A stretch of DNA of 64,000 nt, from contig OW121741.1 of assembly GCA_933228675.1 (NCBI GenBank), positions 40,515,952 through 40,579,951 of the forward strand. The letters are read 5' to 3'. Shown piece after piece: positions 11,620 to 24,196 of the stretch; the first letter of the stretch is position 1, and each line of letters starts with the position of its first letter. The stretch is from Stomorhina lunata (Eukaryota; Arthropoda; Insecta; Diptera; Rhiniidae). The position numbers and the translations under genes are program-made. The notes beneath the pieces were generated by a model. The model saw only the letters and a program-made list of their open reading frames with translations. It ran no database searches and had not been told where the DNA came from.

Positions 11620-12942
11620 TATTAAGATATAAAATTTTGACTACGATTAAACCAGAATATACAGGGTTATGAATTTGTTATAATTTCGGAGACAATCTTA
11701 TTAAATATGAAATTAAATTGGGCTGAAAAGGGTTAAGGATTCCATACTAACATCTAGAAATGTAAAGTATAAAATAGTTTTACATTTATAAATTTCAGAT
11801 TTTTGTACTCGTACACAACTTAATATGCCTCGGGCAATTTCAACTGTCAAGTCATTGTCCCCATATTTTTCCTATTTCATTTGTGGTTTGTTGATTTTGT
11901 CCGGATTTTGCTATTTACTTTTTGTCTTCCTTCTATTTTGGTTTCCTTTCTTGTTGCTTTCAGTTTTCTACTTTTTGGATATTTTCTTCTCTGTATTTTT
12001 ACTGTTTGCAAAACGTGACTTTCAATGACAGTAGAAGTTTTTTTTCAAACTAATTAAAATTTTTATATTGTTTTCGTATTAGAAAACTCAATTCAACTCA
12101 ATTCTTTCATCATATTTTAACAATACCCAACATGTACGAGTATGATGTCTGGCTAAATACGATATAAAATACAATATGTTGGCAAGAATGTCAGACTGCA
12201 TAATCTTACACTGAGAAAAAATCATCAAAACCATAATAATATAATAATAAATTTGATTTAAATTATTTTGCTAAAACATAAGCGATTCATGTTGATTTAA
12301 CTTATTTTTTGTTTATAATTTTGATTTGTAAACAATTCTTATTAATTCAAACCAATTTTATTTGAAACACAAAAAATTTCAAATTATCTCGTGTTGATTT
12401 TATTTTCATATTTTTTCCCCGTGTATACGAATTTACCTTAAAGTAGCACAAGTTTTAAAAATGTAATACGATTTTACAATTAATTGTTTTGAAATGGCAT
12501 CATACAGGATCTGTATGCAAGTGCCAATGTGGATACATTTTTCCAAAAGCAAAAGCACGTCCCAAGGTACCATGTTCCCATAGATTAAAAATATTTTTCT
12601 ATGTATTTGTTTTTTCTTTTTATTTCATTTTACCTACATTAAGTTTAAAATTCTCGAAAAGGATCACATTACTGTCATACCCATAACACGTTCACTACGT
12701 TCGAATTGCAGTAGCCAACTTAAGAGACATGAAAGGTTAAATATAATACTTTTAGTTTCAGTTGGTAAATTCTATGATAAAAATTTATCGTAATGATGTC
12801 ATTTTAACACTAAAATGGTCATCTCTATTAAAAACAAATTAAAAGAAAAATTTCTAGAATTTTAAACATTTTTTTTTTTTTTTGGGAAAATTAAAAAGTT
12901 TAGATGTTACACGAATATATTAAATTAACTGGGTACTATAGA
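11620..12942. other. AT-rich non-coding stretch, no gene seen
   Basis: Contains short open frames at 11825-12028 and 12489-12686 that are Phe/Leu-rich and show no family motif; I do not count them as genes. No mobile-element boundary is visible. Confidence 0.45.
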
Positions 12943-13165
12943 AATTTTTTTTATCAAAAATTATTTTATAGAAAATTTTGTTATCGAAAATTTTTCTATA
13001 GAAAATTTTTTTTATCAAAAACTTTTTTATAGAAAATTTTTTTATCAAAAATTTTTTATGGAAGATTTGAAAATATTTTGATATAAAAATATTTTTATCG
13101 AAAATTTCTGCAGAAAAATATTTTTATTGAAAAATATTTTTATTAAATATTTTTCTATAAAAAAC
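12943..13165. repeat. Degenerate AT tandem repeat with self-complementary units
   Basis: About seven imperfect units built around TTTATAGAAAATTTT and TTATCAAAAATTTT alternate at roughly 30-40 bp. The half-sites are mutually complementary, so single strands could fold. The composition resembles the larger 29-bp minisatellite at 35901-37538, but the unit differs. Confidence 0.6.
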
Positions 13166-13370
13166 CAACTCTGTTAACATCCAAATTCCAATTGAATGAT
13201 CTTAATGCTCATTTTCACGAGTTTTAATATTGATCGTAGTATTTACGAAAAACTAAGTAATATTCCTAGGCTGTTTGAGAAATGCTAAACTTCATCAGCA
13301 GGGCTGCCAGATACTTTTTGGTCACAATCCTCAAATTTTAAAATTTTTAGCCCCAAAAATCCCCAATTCA

Positions 13371-14298
13371 TAACAAGTAAGAGTGTTATATTCGGCTGTG
13401 CCGAATCTTATATACCCACCATCAGGTTGTGTTAAATTTAGAAACATATCTCATATATCTACGAGGCTGCAGCAAATTCAAAACATGGACCAAATTGGAA
13501 AAAAGTTGTTACGCTAGTTGGTATTGTTGGTAAAATATTTGGAATAACTTCGGTTGCAGTAGCTTTATAGTTCAACATTCAAAAGTGTGTAAGTGGTTTC
13601 CCTAGTAATTATTTACTTTGAAAAAAAATCGTTATCGTAACAGGGTATGGTTTTACATTAATAAGTTGTTAAATACTTTTCGTTTAGCTTAATATTAAGT
13701 TAAGATAAAGAAGTTGATAGTAATACGACAGGTCCATATATTTTGTTAGGACTTCCTAATGCTGGCTGGTATTCACATAAGACTTATTTGTGCTAAATTT
13801 GGTGGCCAAAGCTATTACATTTTAGCATTTATTGGCATTTAAGTGAATTTCAGGTGGAATTTTGGCTGTTTCCGTATGTTTTTTATATGGGAGCTATGGT
13901 TAAATGTGAACCGATTTCGATGAAATTTTATATGCTGCCTAGTGCTTATGGAAAACTTCTAGATACCAAATTTTGTCATCATAGCTATTATAATTTGTTA
14001 GTTATTAGCAAATAAGCGACTAGTCTAGACGAGGTTATACGGGAGCTATGGTCAAATGTTTTTTGCCCAATTTCAATACGAATGTTTTGGTAAGTTTCAG
14101 TGAGCTAGCTCCTTTCGTTTAGGCGTTATCGTGATTTCAGCAGACAGACAGACAGACGGACATCGCTCAATCGTCTTAGAATTTCATAAGGATTCAGAAT
14201 ATATATCGTTTTTGATTTTTGAGCCAATATTAAGGAAATTACAAACGGAATGACAATCTCAATATACCCCCCATTCTTTTTGATGGTGGGTATAAAAA
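13371..14298 (-). mobile_element. Helentron-like family 1 copy nested in hAT
   Basis: Runs from TAACAAGTAAGAGTG with hairpin TTCGGCTGTGCCGAA near 13391 to TTTTTGATGGTGGGTATAAAAA at 14298: one 3' terminus and one 5' terminus, about 0.93 kb. This is the most compact two-ended copy in the window. A short GTCY tract lies near 14140. Confidence 0.82.
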
Positions 14299-14671
14299 AG
14301 CGTATTTGCTTACATTTTTTATTCAATCAAATGAAGAGATAGATTTTATTAACTTAAAAATAGTTGTGCATGCTTGCAATCATTACAAATTTAAATAATA
14401 AAATATTGGAAATCTAGAATTTCGTAAACTTCAGAATCATCAAATTCTTGAGAATAAGATGAGTAAAACTATACATAAGTCTACTTTTACACCAGTCAAG
14501 TTTGCTCATGAAGCCTTAAGTTTGTATCAGAAAAAGTTGACGGAATTGAAATTGATAACAATCTTACGAAAATTTGTATGAAATTTGAGAAAATAAAATG
14601 GAAACCGACCAAGAAAATGTTCATGTGTGAACGTGAATGCATATTCAAAAGATATGTGAAAGAAAAGCAGA

Positions 14672-15000
14672 TCAGAGAATCTGACGTGTGTGAACAGCAC
14701 TAACTATTTTGAATTGAATTTGTATTTCAGTCGCCGGTTGAAATTCTTGACAACAAATTTTGTTATTATGTATTAAACTCATAACTCGCTCTATACAGGC
14801 ATTGCTTGTAGGAACCGCAAACATATTCAAAACTGCTTGACCAAGTTCTTTATAGTGATGTGTACAGGCAATATCTTGAAATTTATAAACTTTTGGCCAA
14901 AATTTAATTACGATTGACGGCATTTCTTCGAATATGATATTCCAATTTGTAAAAGAAGGTTTATTCCATTGAGTTTCGTAGACATCAATTGGGAGTATTC
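14672..15000 (-). pseudogene. hAT transposase, C-terminal dimerisation region
   Basis: Minus-strand frame with FKxLG-like HYKELGQAVLNMFAVPTSNA followed by CIERVMSLIHNNK. This is the signature of the hAT C-terminal dimerisation domain (relatives have ...PTSNAxVERVFS...). The frame continues upstream without a stop to about 15000 (QWNKPSFTNWNIIFEEM), then shifts. The DDE catalytic core is not visible; it was probably deleted before the Helitron-like insertion at 15216. Confidence 0.85.
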
Positions 15001-15215
15001 TCGTTCACTGAATTTTGGTTGAGATATTGGGTTTATAAATTTTTGCATGTCAAAGTATTTGTTGCTTGAAAATATGTAAATTATCTGGTAAATAAACGTA
15101 ATGTCATTTAATTTAATAACTTTTTTTTACAGTTTGGTAGTTCTTTTTCGAATTCTGACACATAATTGGATACAATTTTTATTTCAAGTAACGAATCATT
15201 CTTTATTAAAAAATA

Positions 15216-16759
15216 GTACCTGGTAGACCGAGCCTTGCTCGGAGCTTTATGATAAGCATTTTGAGGAAAATTTTAAAGTTTTTATATATTTTATATTATA
15301 AAGTGCTAAAATAAATTTAGAGGAAAGACATTGTAGAAATATTCAGTTAATTTTGAATTATTTGATTTATTTTGTCCGACCAACATATAGTTTGCATAGT
15401 TTACAGTTTAATTCATTTTGAATAATTTTGGAAATTATTCATATCAACAGAAACCTCTGTCGACTCATGTGCAACAACTTTGCTAAAGATTATAGTCTGA
15501 TCAAATGCACAGTTTACGATTTAATTCATTTTGAGTAGTTTTCTGTGGCGCCACCTGTCGGACTTTGCTTATTCCAATTCATAAACCTTCTTCGGCTCAT
15601 CCGTAACAACTTTGCTGAAGATTATAGCATGATTAAATGTACAGCATACGATTAAATTGACTTTGAGTAAATTTCAGTAGCGCCACCTGTCGAAATTTCT
15701 TCATACCAACTAAGAAACCTTCGTCGGCTCATGTGCAACAACTTTGCTAAAGATTGTAGCATGATTAAATGTACAGATTACGATTAAAATTAAGTTTCTG
15801 TAGCGCCACCTGTCGGAAATTATTCATACCAACTAAAAAGCCTTCGTCGGCTCATGCGCTACAACTTTGCTAAAGATCATAGCATGATCAAATGTACAGT
15901 TTACGATTTAATTAATTTTTAGTAATTTTCAGTGGCGCCATCTGTCGGAAATTAGTCTTATCAACTTTAAAACCTTCGCCGGCTTATCCGCAACATCTTC
16001 GCTAAAGAGCATAACACAATCAAATTCACAGTTTACTATTCTATAAAGAACATACATACAGACAAACATTTATTGTTTAAAATAATACTAATTTTTCCTC
16101 CTTTTTATTCCCTAATTTCTAAAAGTTCCATATGTATATTTGGTACTTTTTTTGGTGCCAATTGAATTCGGTACATTTTTTTAAAACGCATTTAACATAA
16201 TGTATAATGTTCCTATTCATATTACTTTGGAGATGTTAAGTTATCATTTTATCCCTTTTTTACCCATTTTGGCTCCAAAATCAAAAAAGTACCAAATACG
16301 TGTTTCATGTTTTTTTTACATCTATTGATTGCAGTACCAAGTTTCTTTCTATATTCTTTAGTTTAAAATATAAGAGTGGGTTAAAAAGGTGCCAAAAAAA
16401 CTATTTTCACCCTTTTTTACCCCCTATCGGACATAGTTTCAAAAAAGTACCAAACACCTGTCCGCTTATTTTCAAAGCTGTTTAAAACGTAATTATTAAT
16501 TTATTAATTTTGTTTCTATACCTATTACTTTAGGAGACATAGCGTTTTCGATTTTTTCCCCTTTTTACCCTCTTAGAGGTAAAAGTTCCAAAAGTCCCTT
16601 TTTCTTCGACCTATACATCAAAAAAGATACCCACTGTCCAAATTTTATCAAAATCGTTAGAGCCGTTTTCGAGATAGCCATTCTATATATATATATATAT
16701 ATAGATATAGATATATATATATATATATATACAATTATTGCTCGTTTAAGAATATAAGA
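15216..16759 (-). mobile_element. Helitron-like non-autonomous element, copy 1
   Basis: Read on the minus strand it begins TCTTATATTC and ends with the hairpin CCGAGCAAGGCTCGG, then TCTACCAGGTAC. The flanking bases are A on the 5' side and T on the 3' side, with no target duplication; A|T insertion, 5'-TC and a near-3' hairpin are Helitron features. The terminal CTRR of canonical Helitrons is missing (GTAC instead). It carries a TA microsatellite (about 16685-16731) and five ~130-bp internal tandem units. No Rep/helicase coding. Two sister copies share the same ends. Confidence 0.8.
15465..16035. repeat. ~130-bp internal tandem array of the Helitron-like element
   Basis: Five imperfect units. 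Each contains CAACAACTTTGCTAAAGAT, a GATCAAATGTACAGTTTACG block and GGCGCCACCTGTCGG. Unit spacing measured on the CAACTTT landmark is about 123-132 bp. The same array is present in the copies at 42759-44253 and, inverted, at 59371-60732. Confidence 0.8.
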
Positions 16760-16927
16760 TTTTTCTTTATTTATAAAATATGAAGTTTTAAATTTACAAG
16801 TTAAATTTCCCCCAAAAAATCCCCAACAAATTTTAGTAAATCCCCAAGCCCCAAACAAAATTTGTTCGCCTTTTTGAAGAACTTACTTTGGGGCCAAAAC
16901 CCCAAATCTGGCAGCCCTGTTCATCAG

Positions 16928-17779
16928 ATTTTATCTTTGCTCTCACCTTTTTAACATGGCCTTTGAAAAAGCTGTTCCTCAAATGCAAATTTAATTCAAT
17001 TTTACACTTTGGTAAGTAATGGTTCTCTCAAATGTCGATGATAAGGTTAATCACAAAACTGATAACAATACTTTTGCTATGCATTGTGTTGGAATAAGTA
17101 TACTTTGTGGGGGAAGAAAAGAGGAAGTAGTGTTTCTGGACTTAAAAATTGAATTACCCTTCATTTCTCTCACATGCGTACTGTACGGCTAAAGAACGAA
17201 TTTTCTCTAAAGTGTGTTGCTCGGTATTCTGGATGTATGAGATCTAATGGATTGACGTGAGTTGTGTAAGAATCTTCGGATTTCAGGAACGATGTTCCAG
17301 ACATAGTTAGAACACATTCCAAGGTAGTACTTTTAAAACAGTGTAATACAACCTAAATATATAACGGCGGTGCTCCAGTAACTCAATCGAGTTAGATATC
17401 CTATCCTGTCAACGATAAGCACTATCGTCATTTCCCATACGTTGTCGAGAAGATACAAGATAGACTTTGAATCACCGGCCCATACATGAGACTTGTATTC
17501 AATTTTTGGTAGGATATAGGTGGTGTAGATATTAAGAAGATCAGTTTTAGTAAATTATCTCTTACACCGTTTGAATGTTTCTTTCGACACTTGAAAGTTG
17601 TGTTTAGTCCACTGTTTTATGATTAGCCCGCAGTTCTTGTTCATTGAAATCCTCTAGAATTCGTTATTCGTTTTGTGACATTATAAGAAATTTTTTCCAA
17701 TGACTCATCGTCTTCGGACTGGTCTGGTGTTGGTGAACTTTATAACTTATCTAGTTCCAACTATATTTCGTATTCTTTT
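16928..17779. other. Unassigned stretch, probably old retrotransposon
   Basis: Follows the hAT target duplication. No intact frame. Because a reverse-transcriptase relic begins at its right edge in the same direction, part of it may be decayed upstream LINE sequence; I cannot show that from motifs. Confidence 0.35.
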
Positions 17780-18006
17780 GGTACTTTCTTGTTCATTCAA
17801 CCGATTTTATGAAGGTCTCTGGTGTTAACAGAAGTTATCTATGGAGAATTTTAGAAAATAGTAACATGCCAATGAAAATTCTGAACCTTATTCGGGCAAT
17901 ATAGGTGGATTTTAAATGACTAGTCATATACATGGTTAAATTGTTAAATCCATTCGAAGTCACTACTGAAGTAAGACAAGGATGTATCTTGTCACCTATA
18001 CTTTTT
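17780..18006 (+). pseudogene. Reverse transcriptase fragment of a non-LTR element
   Basis: In the frame through 17821 the product reads VNRSYLWRILENSNMPMKI, then LNLIRAI, and ends LLNPFEVTTEVRQGCILSP. The RQGCxLSPxLF block is a hallmark of LINE reverse transcriptases (motif between palm and fingers). Upstream, TDFMKVSGVNR is a worn form of the first-aspartate motif DFxKAFDSVNR. Two in-frame stops (TAG, TGA) lie in the 17881-17940 segment. It is cut at 18007, where a Helentron-like repeat begins. Clade is uncertain, most like RTE or CR1. Confidence 0.8.
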
Positions 18007-20800
18007 AGGTCACTGAAATTTGGCATAAAAATTCTTAATTTCTTGGAAAATTTTTGTATTAAAATCGGGAAAAACCTTCGCCTATTCTAATCGCTTATTT
18101 GCTAAAAAATAACAAACTATAATAGCGTTTGTAATTTCCTTAATATTGGCTCAAAAACCAAAAACGATATATATTCTGAATCCTTATGAAATTCTAAGAC
18201 GATTGAGCGATGTCCGTCTGTCCGTCTGTCTGTCTGTCTGTTGAAATCACGATAACGCCTAAACGAAAGGAGCTAGCTCACTGAGAAAATTTTGGTGTTG
18301 AAATTGGGCAGAATCGGTTTACATTTGACCATAGCTCCCGTATAACCTCGTCTAGGCTAATCGCTTATTTGTTAATAAATGACAAATTATAGCAGCTATG
18401 ATGATAAAATTTGGTATAAAGAAGTTTTACATTAGCCCTAGGCAGCGTGTAAAATTTCATTAAAATCGATTCACATTTAGCCATAGCTCCCATATAAAAA
18501 ACTTACGAAAACAGCCTAAATTTCACCTAAAATACACTTAAATGCTAAAAAATTCAAAAAGAAAAGGGGATTTATGTCCGTCTGCCCGTCAGATAAAATC
18601 GTGATAGCTCCTTAACTAAAAAAGCTACTAAGACCAAATTAGGCACAAGAAAGTCGTATGTTAATGCCAGTGTGCAAAATTTTGTCACAATCGGTCACCA
18701 TTTGACCATAGCTCCCATATAAAAAACTTATGGAAACACAAAATACATAAAGAAAAGGTTGTTTATGTCCGTCTGTCCGTCATATAGCGCCTTAACGAAA
18801 AGAGCTAGAGGGACAAAATTTGACAAAAGTATTTTGGATATCTTGAAAAAGATGTGTGTTGAAAATAGACAAAATCGGTTCAAATTTAGTTAGAGCTCCC
18901 ATATAACCCCGCCCCGGGAAACACATTAATGCTGATAAATTGATGAATTTATGCAATTTTTAATCAGTTTATTCAATTTTATAGGAATCAGTCCATATTT
19001 GACTTTAGCTTTCATATAAAAAACACTCACGGAAACCAAAAATTTTAGCAAAGGCCAGTTAAAAGCTATTAAATTAGAAACTATGATAGCTATGGCCACT
19101 AAATTTTGCAAGAATTAGCTCTATATATTTACCATTTTGTTACAATCGGTCAACATTTCGCTATAATTCTTATATATATAACATCCCCTTTTTATACCCA
19201 CCATCAAAAAGAATGGAGGGTATATTGAGATTGTCATTCCGTTTGTAATTTCCTTAATATTGGCTCAAAAATCAAAAACGATATATATTCTGAATCCTTA
19301 TAAAATTCTAAGACGATTGAGCGATGTCCGTCTGTCTGTCCGTCTGTCTGTCTGTTGAAATCACGATAACGCCTAAACGAAAGGAGCAAGCTCACTGAAA
19401 CTTAGCAAAATTTTGGTATTAAAATTGGGCAAAATCGGTTAACATTTGACCATAGCTCCCGTATAACCTCGTCTGGGCTAGTCGCTTATTTGCTAATAAC
19501 TGACAAATTATAATAGCTATGATGACAAAATTTGGTATCTAGAAGTTTTCCATAAGCACTAGGCAGCGTGTAAAATTTCATCGAAATCGGTTCACATTTA
19601 ACCATAGCTCCCATATAAAAAACTTACGAAAACAGCCTAAATTTCACCTAAAATACACTTAAATGCTAAAAAATTCAAAAAGAAAAGGGGATTTATGTCC
19701 GTCTGCCCGTCAGATAAAATCGTGATAGCTCCTTAACTAAAAAAGCTACTAAGACTAAATTAGGCACAAGAAAGTCGTATGTTAATGCCAGCCAGTGTGC
19801 AAAATTTTGTCACAATCGGTCACCATTTGACCATAGCTCCCATATAAAAAACTTATGGAAACACAAAATACATAAAGAAAAGGTTGTTTATGTCCGTCTG
19901 TCCATCATATAGCGCCTTAACGAAAAGAGCTAGAGGGACAAAATTTGACAAAAGTATTTTGGATATTTTGAAAAAGATGTGTGTTGAAAATGGACAAAAT
20001 CGGTTCAAATTTAGTTAGAGCTCCCATATAACCCCGCCCCGGGAAACACATTAATGCTGATAAATTGATAAATTTATGCAATTTTTCATCAGTTTATCAA
20101 ATTTTATGAGAATCAGTCCATATTTGACTTTAGCTTTCATATAAAAAACACTCACGGAAACCAAAAATTTTAGCAAAGTTAAAAGCTATTAAGTTAGAAA
20201 CTATGATAGCTATGGCCACTAAATTTTGCAAGAATTAGCTCTATATATACCAGCCAGTGTGTAAAATTTTGTTACAATCGGTCAACATTTGGCTATAATT
20301 CTTATATATATAACATCCCCTTTTTATATCTACAATCAAAAAGATTTGGAGGTACATTCATTATATTAAGATTGCACCTATGAAATTATATAGGCATCAA
20401 TCAATGTTCAGCCCAGACTTTATATATGATGAATGCATTAGGAACTCCTAACGAAATATATGGACCTGCCGTATTACTTTTAACGTGTTTAGCCTAACTA
20501 CATATTAATCACAACGAAAAGTATTTAACAACTTATTAATGTAAAACTATATCCGGTTATGAGACTGAAATTTGATCAAAGTAAATACTGCGGAAACCAC
20601 TAAAATATTTTTAAATGTTGAACTATAAAGCTACGGCAACCGAATTTAGTCCAAAGATTTTACCAACAATAGCAATAAGCTTAGGGATTTTTTCAGTTTT
20701 GGTCCAGATTTTGAATTAGCTGCACCCTGTTTCCGAATTTAACACAACTTGATGGTGGGTATATAAGATTCGGCACAGCCGAATGTAACACTATTACTTG
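18007..20800 (+). mobile_element. Helentron-like family 1 array with ~1.12-kb tandem duplication
   Basis: 5'-truncated on the left. GTCY tracts lie near 18210, 18575, 18765, 19327, 19697 and 19888. A single 3' terminus (hairpin TTCGGCACAGCCGAA, then CTATTACTTG) ends at 20800. The segments starting at 18541 and 19662 share the same private deletion, reading AATGCTAAAAAATTCAAAAA, and the same private variants afterwards. They are therefore a tandem duplication with a period of about 1,121 bp, not separate insertions. Non-coding. Confidence 0.8.
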
Positions 20801-21488
20801 ATTTTTGATTAAACAAGTCTTTTTAAATGATTTTTGAATTTTAAAAATTTAAATATTACCATCTTTTGAATTTTAAAAATTTAAATATTACCATCTGTAA
20901 AAAAATTTTTGAAAAACTCATTACCATGAAAAAATACCATTATGAGTCAATTTTGATTATGTAGGGGATGTGGGATACCAAGAACGGTTCTAATTGGGCT
21001 TAACTTGGTAAGCCCAGACTTATCTTGGTAATCCTCAACTCAACTGTAAACACTGACTTCCTCGTGATATCACCCAAGGAACTAAAACATTTACCAAATA
21101 TCGTATAGATTTTTTTTTCAAAAATTATAACAAAGCAGGGAAAAACTAAGTTATTGTCATATGATTTTGGATCTAAAAATAAAAATTTTATATATAAATT
21201 ATAAGCTGCTAAGTTTTCAACATATGAACAGTCTCTGCCTACCAGTCGTAGGGATCTGGGTTTAAGCCCCCATGGGGTCAAAAAAAAATTTTTGTATTTT
21301 TCGTTTAAAAGTATATAGTTTTTAAATAAAACAACAACAAAAAAATAATTTGTTGTTGTTTTCCAATTGGTTACCCAAGTCATTACTTTTCAGCAATTGG
21401 TAAGAACTTACCTCCAATGACATCCCCATGTTGAAATAATGACTTAAGCTGTTAAACTCATTATTTGGTAATGAAAAGTTTTGCTGGG
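20801..21488 (-). mobile_element. TA-flanked composite element, truncated copy E
   Basis: Matches copies B and C (below) from their internal region to the end AAAGTTTTGCTGGG at 21488, followed by TA. The CCCAGCAAAA end and the tRNA-like module next to it are missing, replaced by the Helentron-like 3' terminus. The remaining tRNA-like module (about 21222-21275) is degraded. It is the most diverged copy. Strand is given as the reverse of copies A and D. Confidence 0.7.
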
Positions 21489-22732
21489 TATGTATTATTT
21501 TAGAATTTATGGTAAATTTTTTAAATTTATAAAAAGTATTTCATTTTCTAAATAGTCATTATATATAGATGTATCCGGTAACTTTATGTGGATAAATAAT
21601 TAATGTTGAATTTGTAGTTAAAATAAAAATCTAAATTAATGGCAAAACACTTCCATTCCATGTCGTAGCCTTAAACATTTCCTGCAGAGATTTTTTTTTG
21701 TGTTTTTCTTTCCTGTGAAAAATTTAATTTAATGCCATAAAATTTTTATTTTTATGGTTGCGTGGATTGATTTAAATGTTTTTAAACATTTTTAATTACA
21801 ACCAAATTTTAAGGAAATATCAATAATTTTTCGAGTTTATTATGTTTTCCTCAAATTTAATTATAAACTTTAATGATAAATTGGGTCTTGTATTAATTCT
21901 AATCAAATAAAATACATTCTTCTTAAACGAATCAAATGCAAGATGTTGGAGTAATAAAGGGCTTTAATTATATTTTTTTAATGTTTTTTTTTTTCACAAA
22001 GTAATAAAAATTGGAAAACGTCTATTTAAAACCCAATTTCTTAAAGTTAAGAAGAAAAAAGATCACCTCAACTCCATCATTTCTGGCCACAAATGCGTTT
22101 AAATGTTTATTTAATGAGTGAGTAAGGAAATGAAATGAAAGAGTGATGGAGTGTGTAAAACGGGCAAAATTCATACACTACCATACCCGGGGTAGATCGG
22201 GGAGGTAAGTGTAATGATGATGATGATGACTTTGGAAAACACAAGTTGCAACTGTAATTTAATTTAAAGGGTGTCGAAATATTTATTCATCTTTTAATGT
22301 TTCATCGTGTTTATAATTATAAATTTTATTTATTTATTTTTCTTTAATTTATTTATTTTCTTGTTATTTTTAATTCTTTTGCTTATATCTAGAATATTTA
22401 TTCAGCAGCACTTCATTAACACGAATATCATCAATAAACTCTTCGAAATTGAATTAAATTTACAATTCAATGGAAATTGAAAATAAACTTAAAAATCGAA
22501 TATATTTTCCGATTTAATGAAATGTATTTAATACGAATGAATTAGTATTTTTTAATTTATTGTCTGCCATATTCAGTATTTAAGCACGAAATTCTAAGAA
22601 ATTTGGGTCAAATCGATATTATTTAAATGCACAATGATACTTTTTAAGGAATTAAAAAAAACAGTTCCTTTTTGTTAAATACACTAAAATGTGGAATAAA
22701 ATTTATTAGAATTTGGTTTTAAACGATATAAA
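21489..22732. other. AT-rich non-coding stretch
   Basis: No gene or element ends recognised. Contains a short ATG trinucleotide repeat near 22215 and homopolymer tracts. Confidence 0.45.
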
Positions 22733-24196
22733 AACAAGTAAGGAAGTGCTATAGTCGGTCAAGCCCGACCATACGAGACCCTTCACCACTAAGGTCAAAG
22801 GTTTTCCTTTCCTAAACAAAACCAAATATTTGCTAAATGTTGCCATCATACAAACATTTTCTCAAAACTTATATATTTAAGCTGTTTTCGTCATTTGGAC
22901 TTATTGTGAGAGCAAGGGTCAAATATGGGCCGATTATCTCGAAATTTGGCAAATTCAATACAGTTGTTATAAAAATTATGTGTGCAAAAAATAAACTTGA
23001 AATCCTTATTATCTTTAGATTTACGAGCGTTTTGGTGATTTTTGTCTCATTTAGTGCGTTTTTAAAGAAGAGTTTGTATGGGAGATATGGTCAAATCTGG
23101 ACCGATTTCAACGAAATTTGGTACAGTGATTTTAGTTTATATAGGCAGTATTTGTTTTAAATTTCATGAAAATATTAGTTTTAAATTTAATGAAATATAT
23201 GGGCAAAAATCAAACAGTTTTTATTCCTTTGAAACCGACTTTCACCTCGAATCATTTTTGTACCCTTAGGAGTTCGGAAAATCTAGTTACAGATCTGGAT
23301 CTGGATCTGCAAAAACTTCTGTATACTGAATACAATACCTTAGAAGCGCAAATTTACGCTTTTAAGCGTAAATGGCATGCAAATTAAAAAAAAAAACAAG
23401 TAAGAAAGCGCTATAGTCGGTCAAGCCGACCATACGATACCCTTCACCACTAAGGTCAAAGGTGTTATTTTTCCTGTGTAAAGACAAATATTTGCTAAAT
23501 TTTGCCATCATACAAAAATTTTCTCAAAACTTATATATTCAACCTGTTTCCGTCATTTGGACTTATATGAGAGCTAGGGTCAAATGTGGACCGATTATCT
23601 CGAAATTTAGCAGATTGATTACAGTTGTTACAAAAATTATGTATGCAAAAAATATACTCAAAATTTCCATTATCTTTAGATTTACGAGCGTTTTAGTGAT
23701 TTTTTGTCTCATTTAGTGCGTTTTTAAAGAAGAATTTGTATGGGAGCTATGGTCAAATGTGAACCGATTTCAACAAAATTTGGTACAGTGATTTAAGTTG
23801 ACATAAGCAGTATTTGTTTTAAATTTCATGAAAAAATATTGATATTTGAGGCCAATATAGCAATTCCGGGAAGTGGGACCTATGGGAGGTACCATAAATA
23901 ATGGACCGATTTTGACCAATTTCAATAGCCATGGTCCCATTATCAAAAAAATGATCTGTGCCAAATTTCATCAAATTATCTTTAGAATTGCGACCTGTAG
24001 TTTGATTACAAGGTTTACATGGGGGTCCAGCCAGCCAGACGGACGGACGGACGGACATCGCTAAATCGACTCAGAAAGTGATTCTAAGCCTATTGGTATA
24101 CTAAAAGGTGGGTCTAAGACAAATATTTCTATGCGTTACAAACATCAGCACAAACTTATAATACCCTTTCCACCTATGGTGGTGAAGGGTATAAAA
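22733..24196 (-). mobile_element. Helentron-like family 2, two tandem copies
   Basis: Two units begin with AACAAGTAAG (22735 and 23395), followed by hairpins GTCGGTCAAGCCCGAC and GTCGGTCAAGCCGAC. The outer 5' end is GTGGTGAAGGGTATAAAA near 24190, the inverse of ACCCTTCACCAC next to each hairpin. The GTCY-type tract here is GGAC repeats near 24045. It has the same architecture and the same terminal CTTACTTGTT (minus strand) as family 1, but unrelated internal sequence. Short open frames in it are not genes. Confidence 0.78.

Larger units (their letters stand above)
13299..16919 (-). mobile_element. hAT transposon with perfect 8-bp target duplication
   Basis: The ends CAGGGCTGCCAGAT (13299) and its inverse (to 16919) are bordered by the direct repeat TTCATCAG at 13291-13298 and 16920-16927. 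An 8-bp duplication and CAGGG-type terminal inverted repeats are diagnostic of hAT elements. It contains the C-terminal part of a hAT transposase on the minus strand. Two later insertions lie inside: a Helentron-like repeat (13371-14298) and a Helitron-like element (15216-16759). Removing them leaves only about 1.15 kb of hAT sequence, so it is also internally deleted. Confidence 0.92.

Noticed and set aside
11825..12028. Phe/Leu-rich 67-codon frame that looks like a membrane segment
   Set aside because: T-rich DNA gives such frames by chance; no neighbours, motif or repeat support.
12489..12686. Frame starting with a CxCQCG cysteine cluster
   Set aside because: Only a few cysteines, followed by low-complexity sequence; no recognisable zinc-binding family.
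22200..22260. Possible promoter near a short GC-richer patch
   Set aside because: No gene downstream and no core promoter elements that stand out from background.
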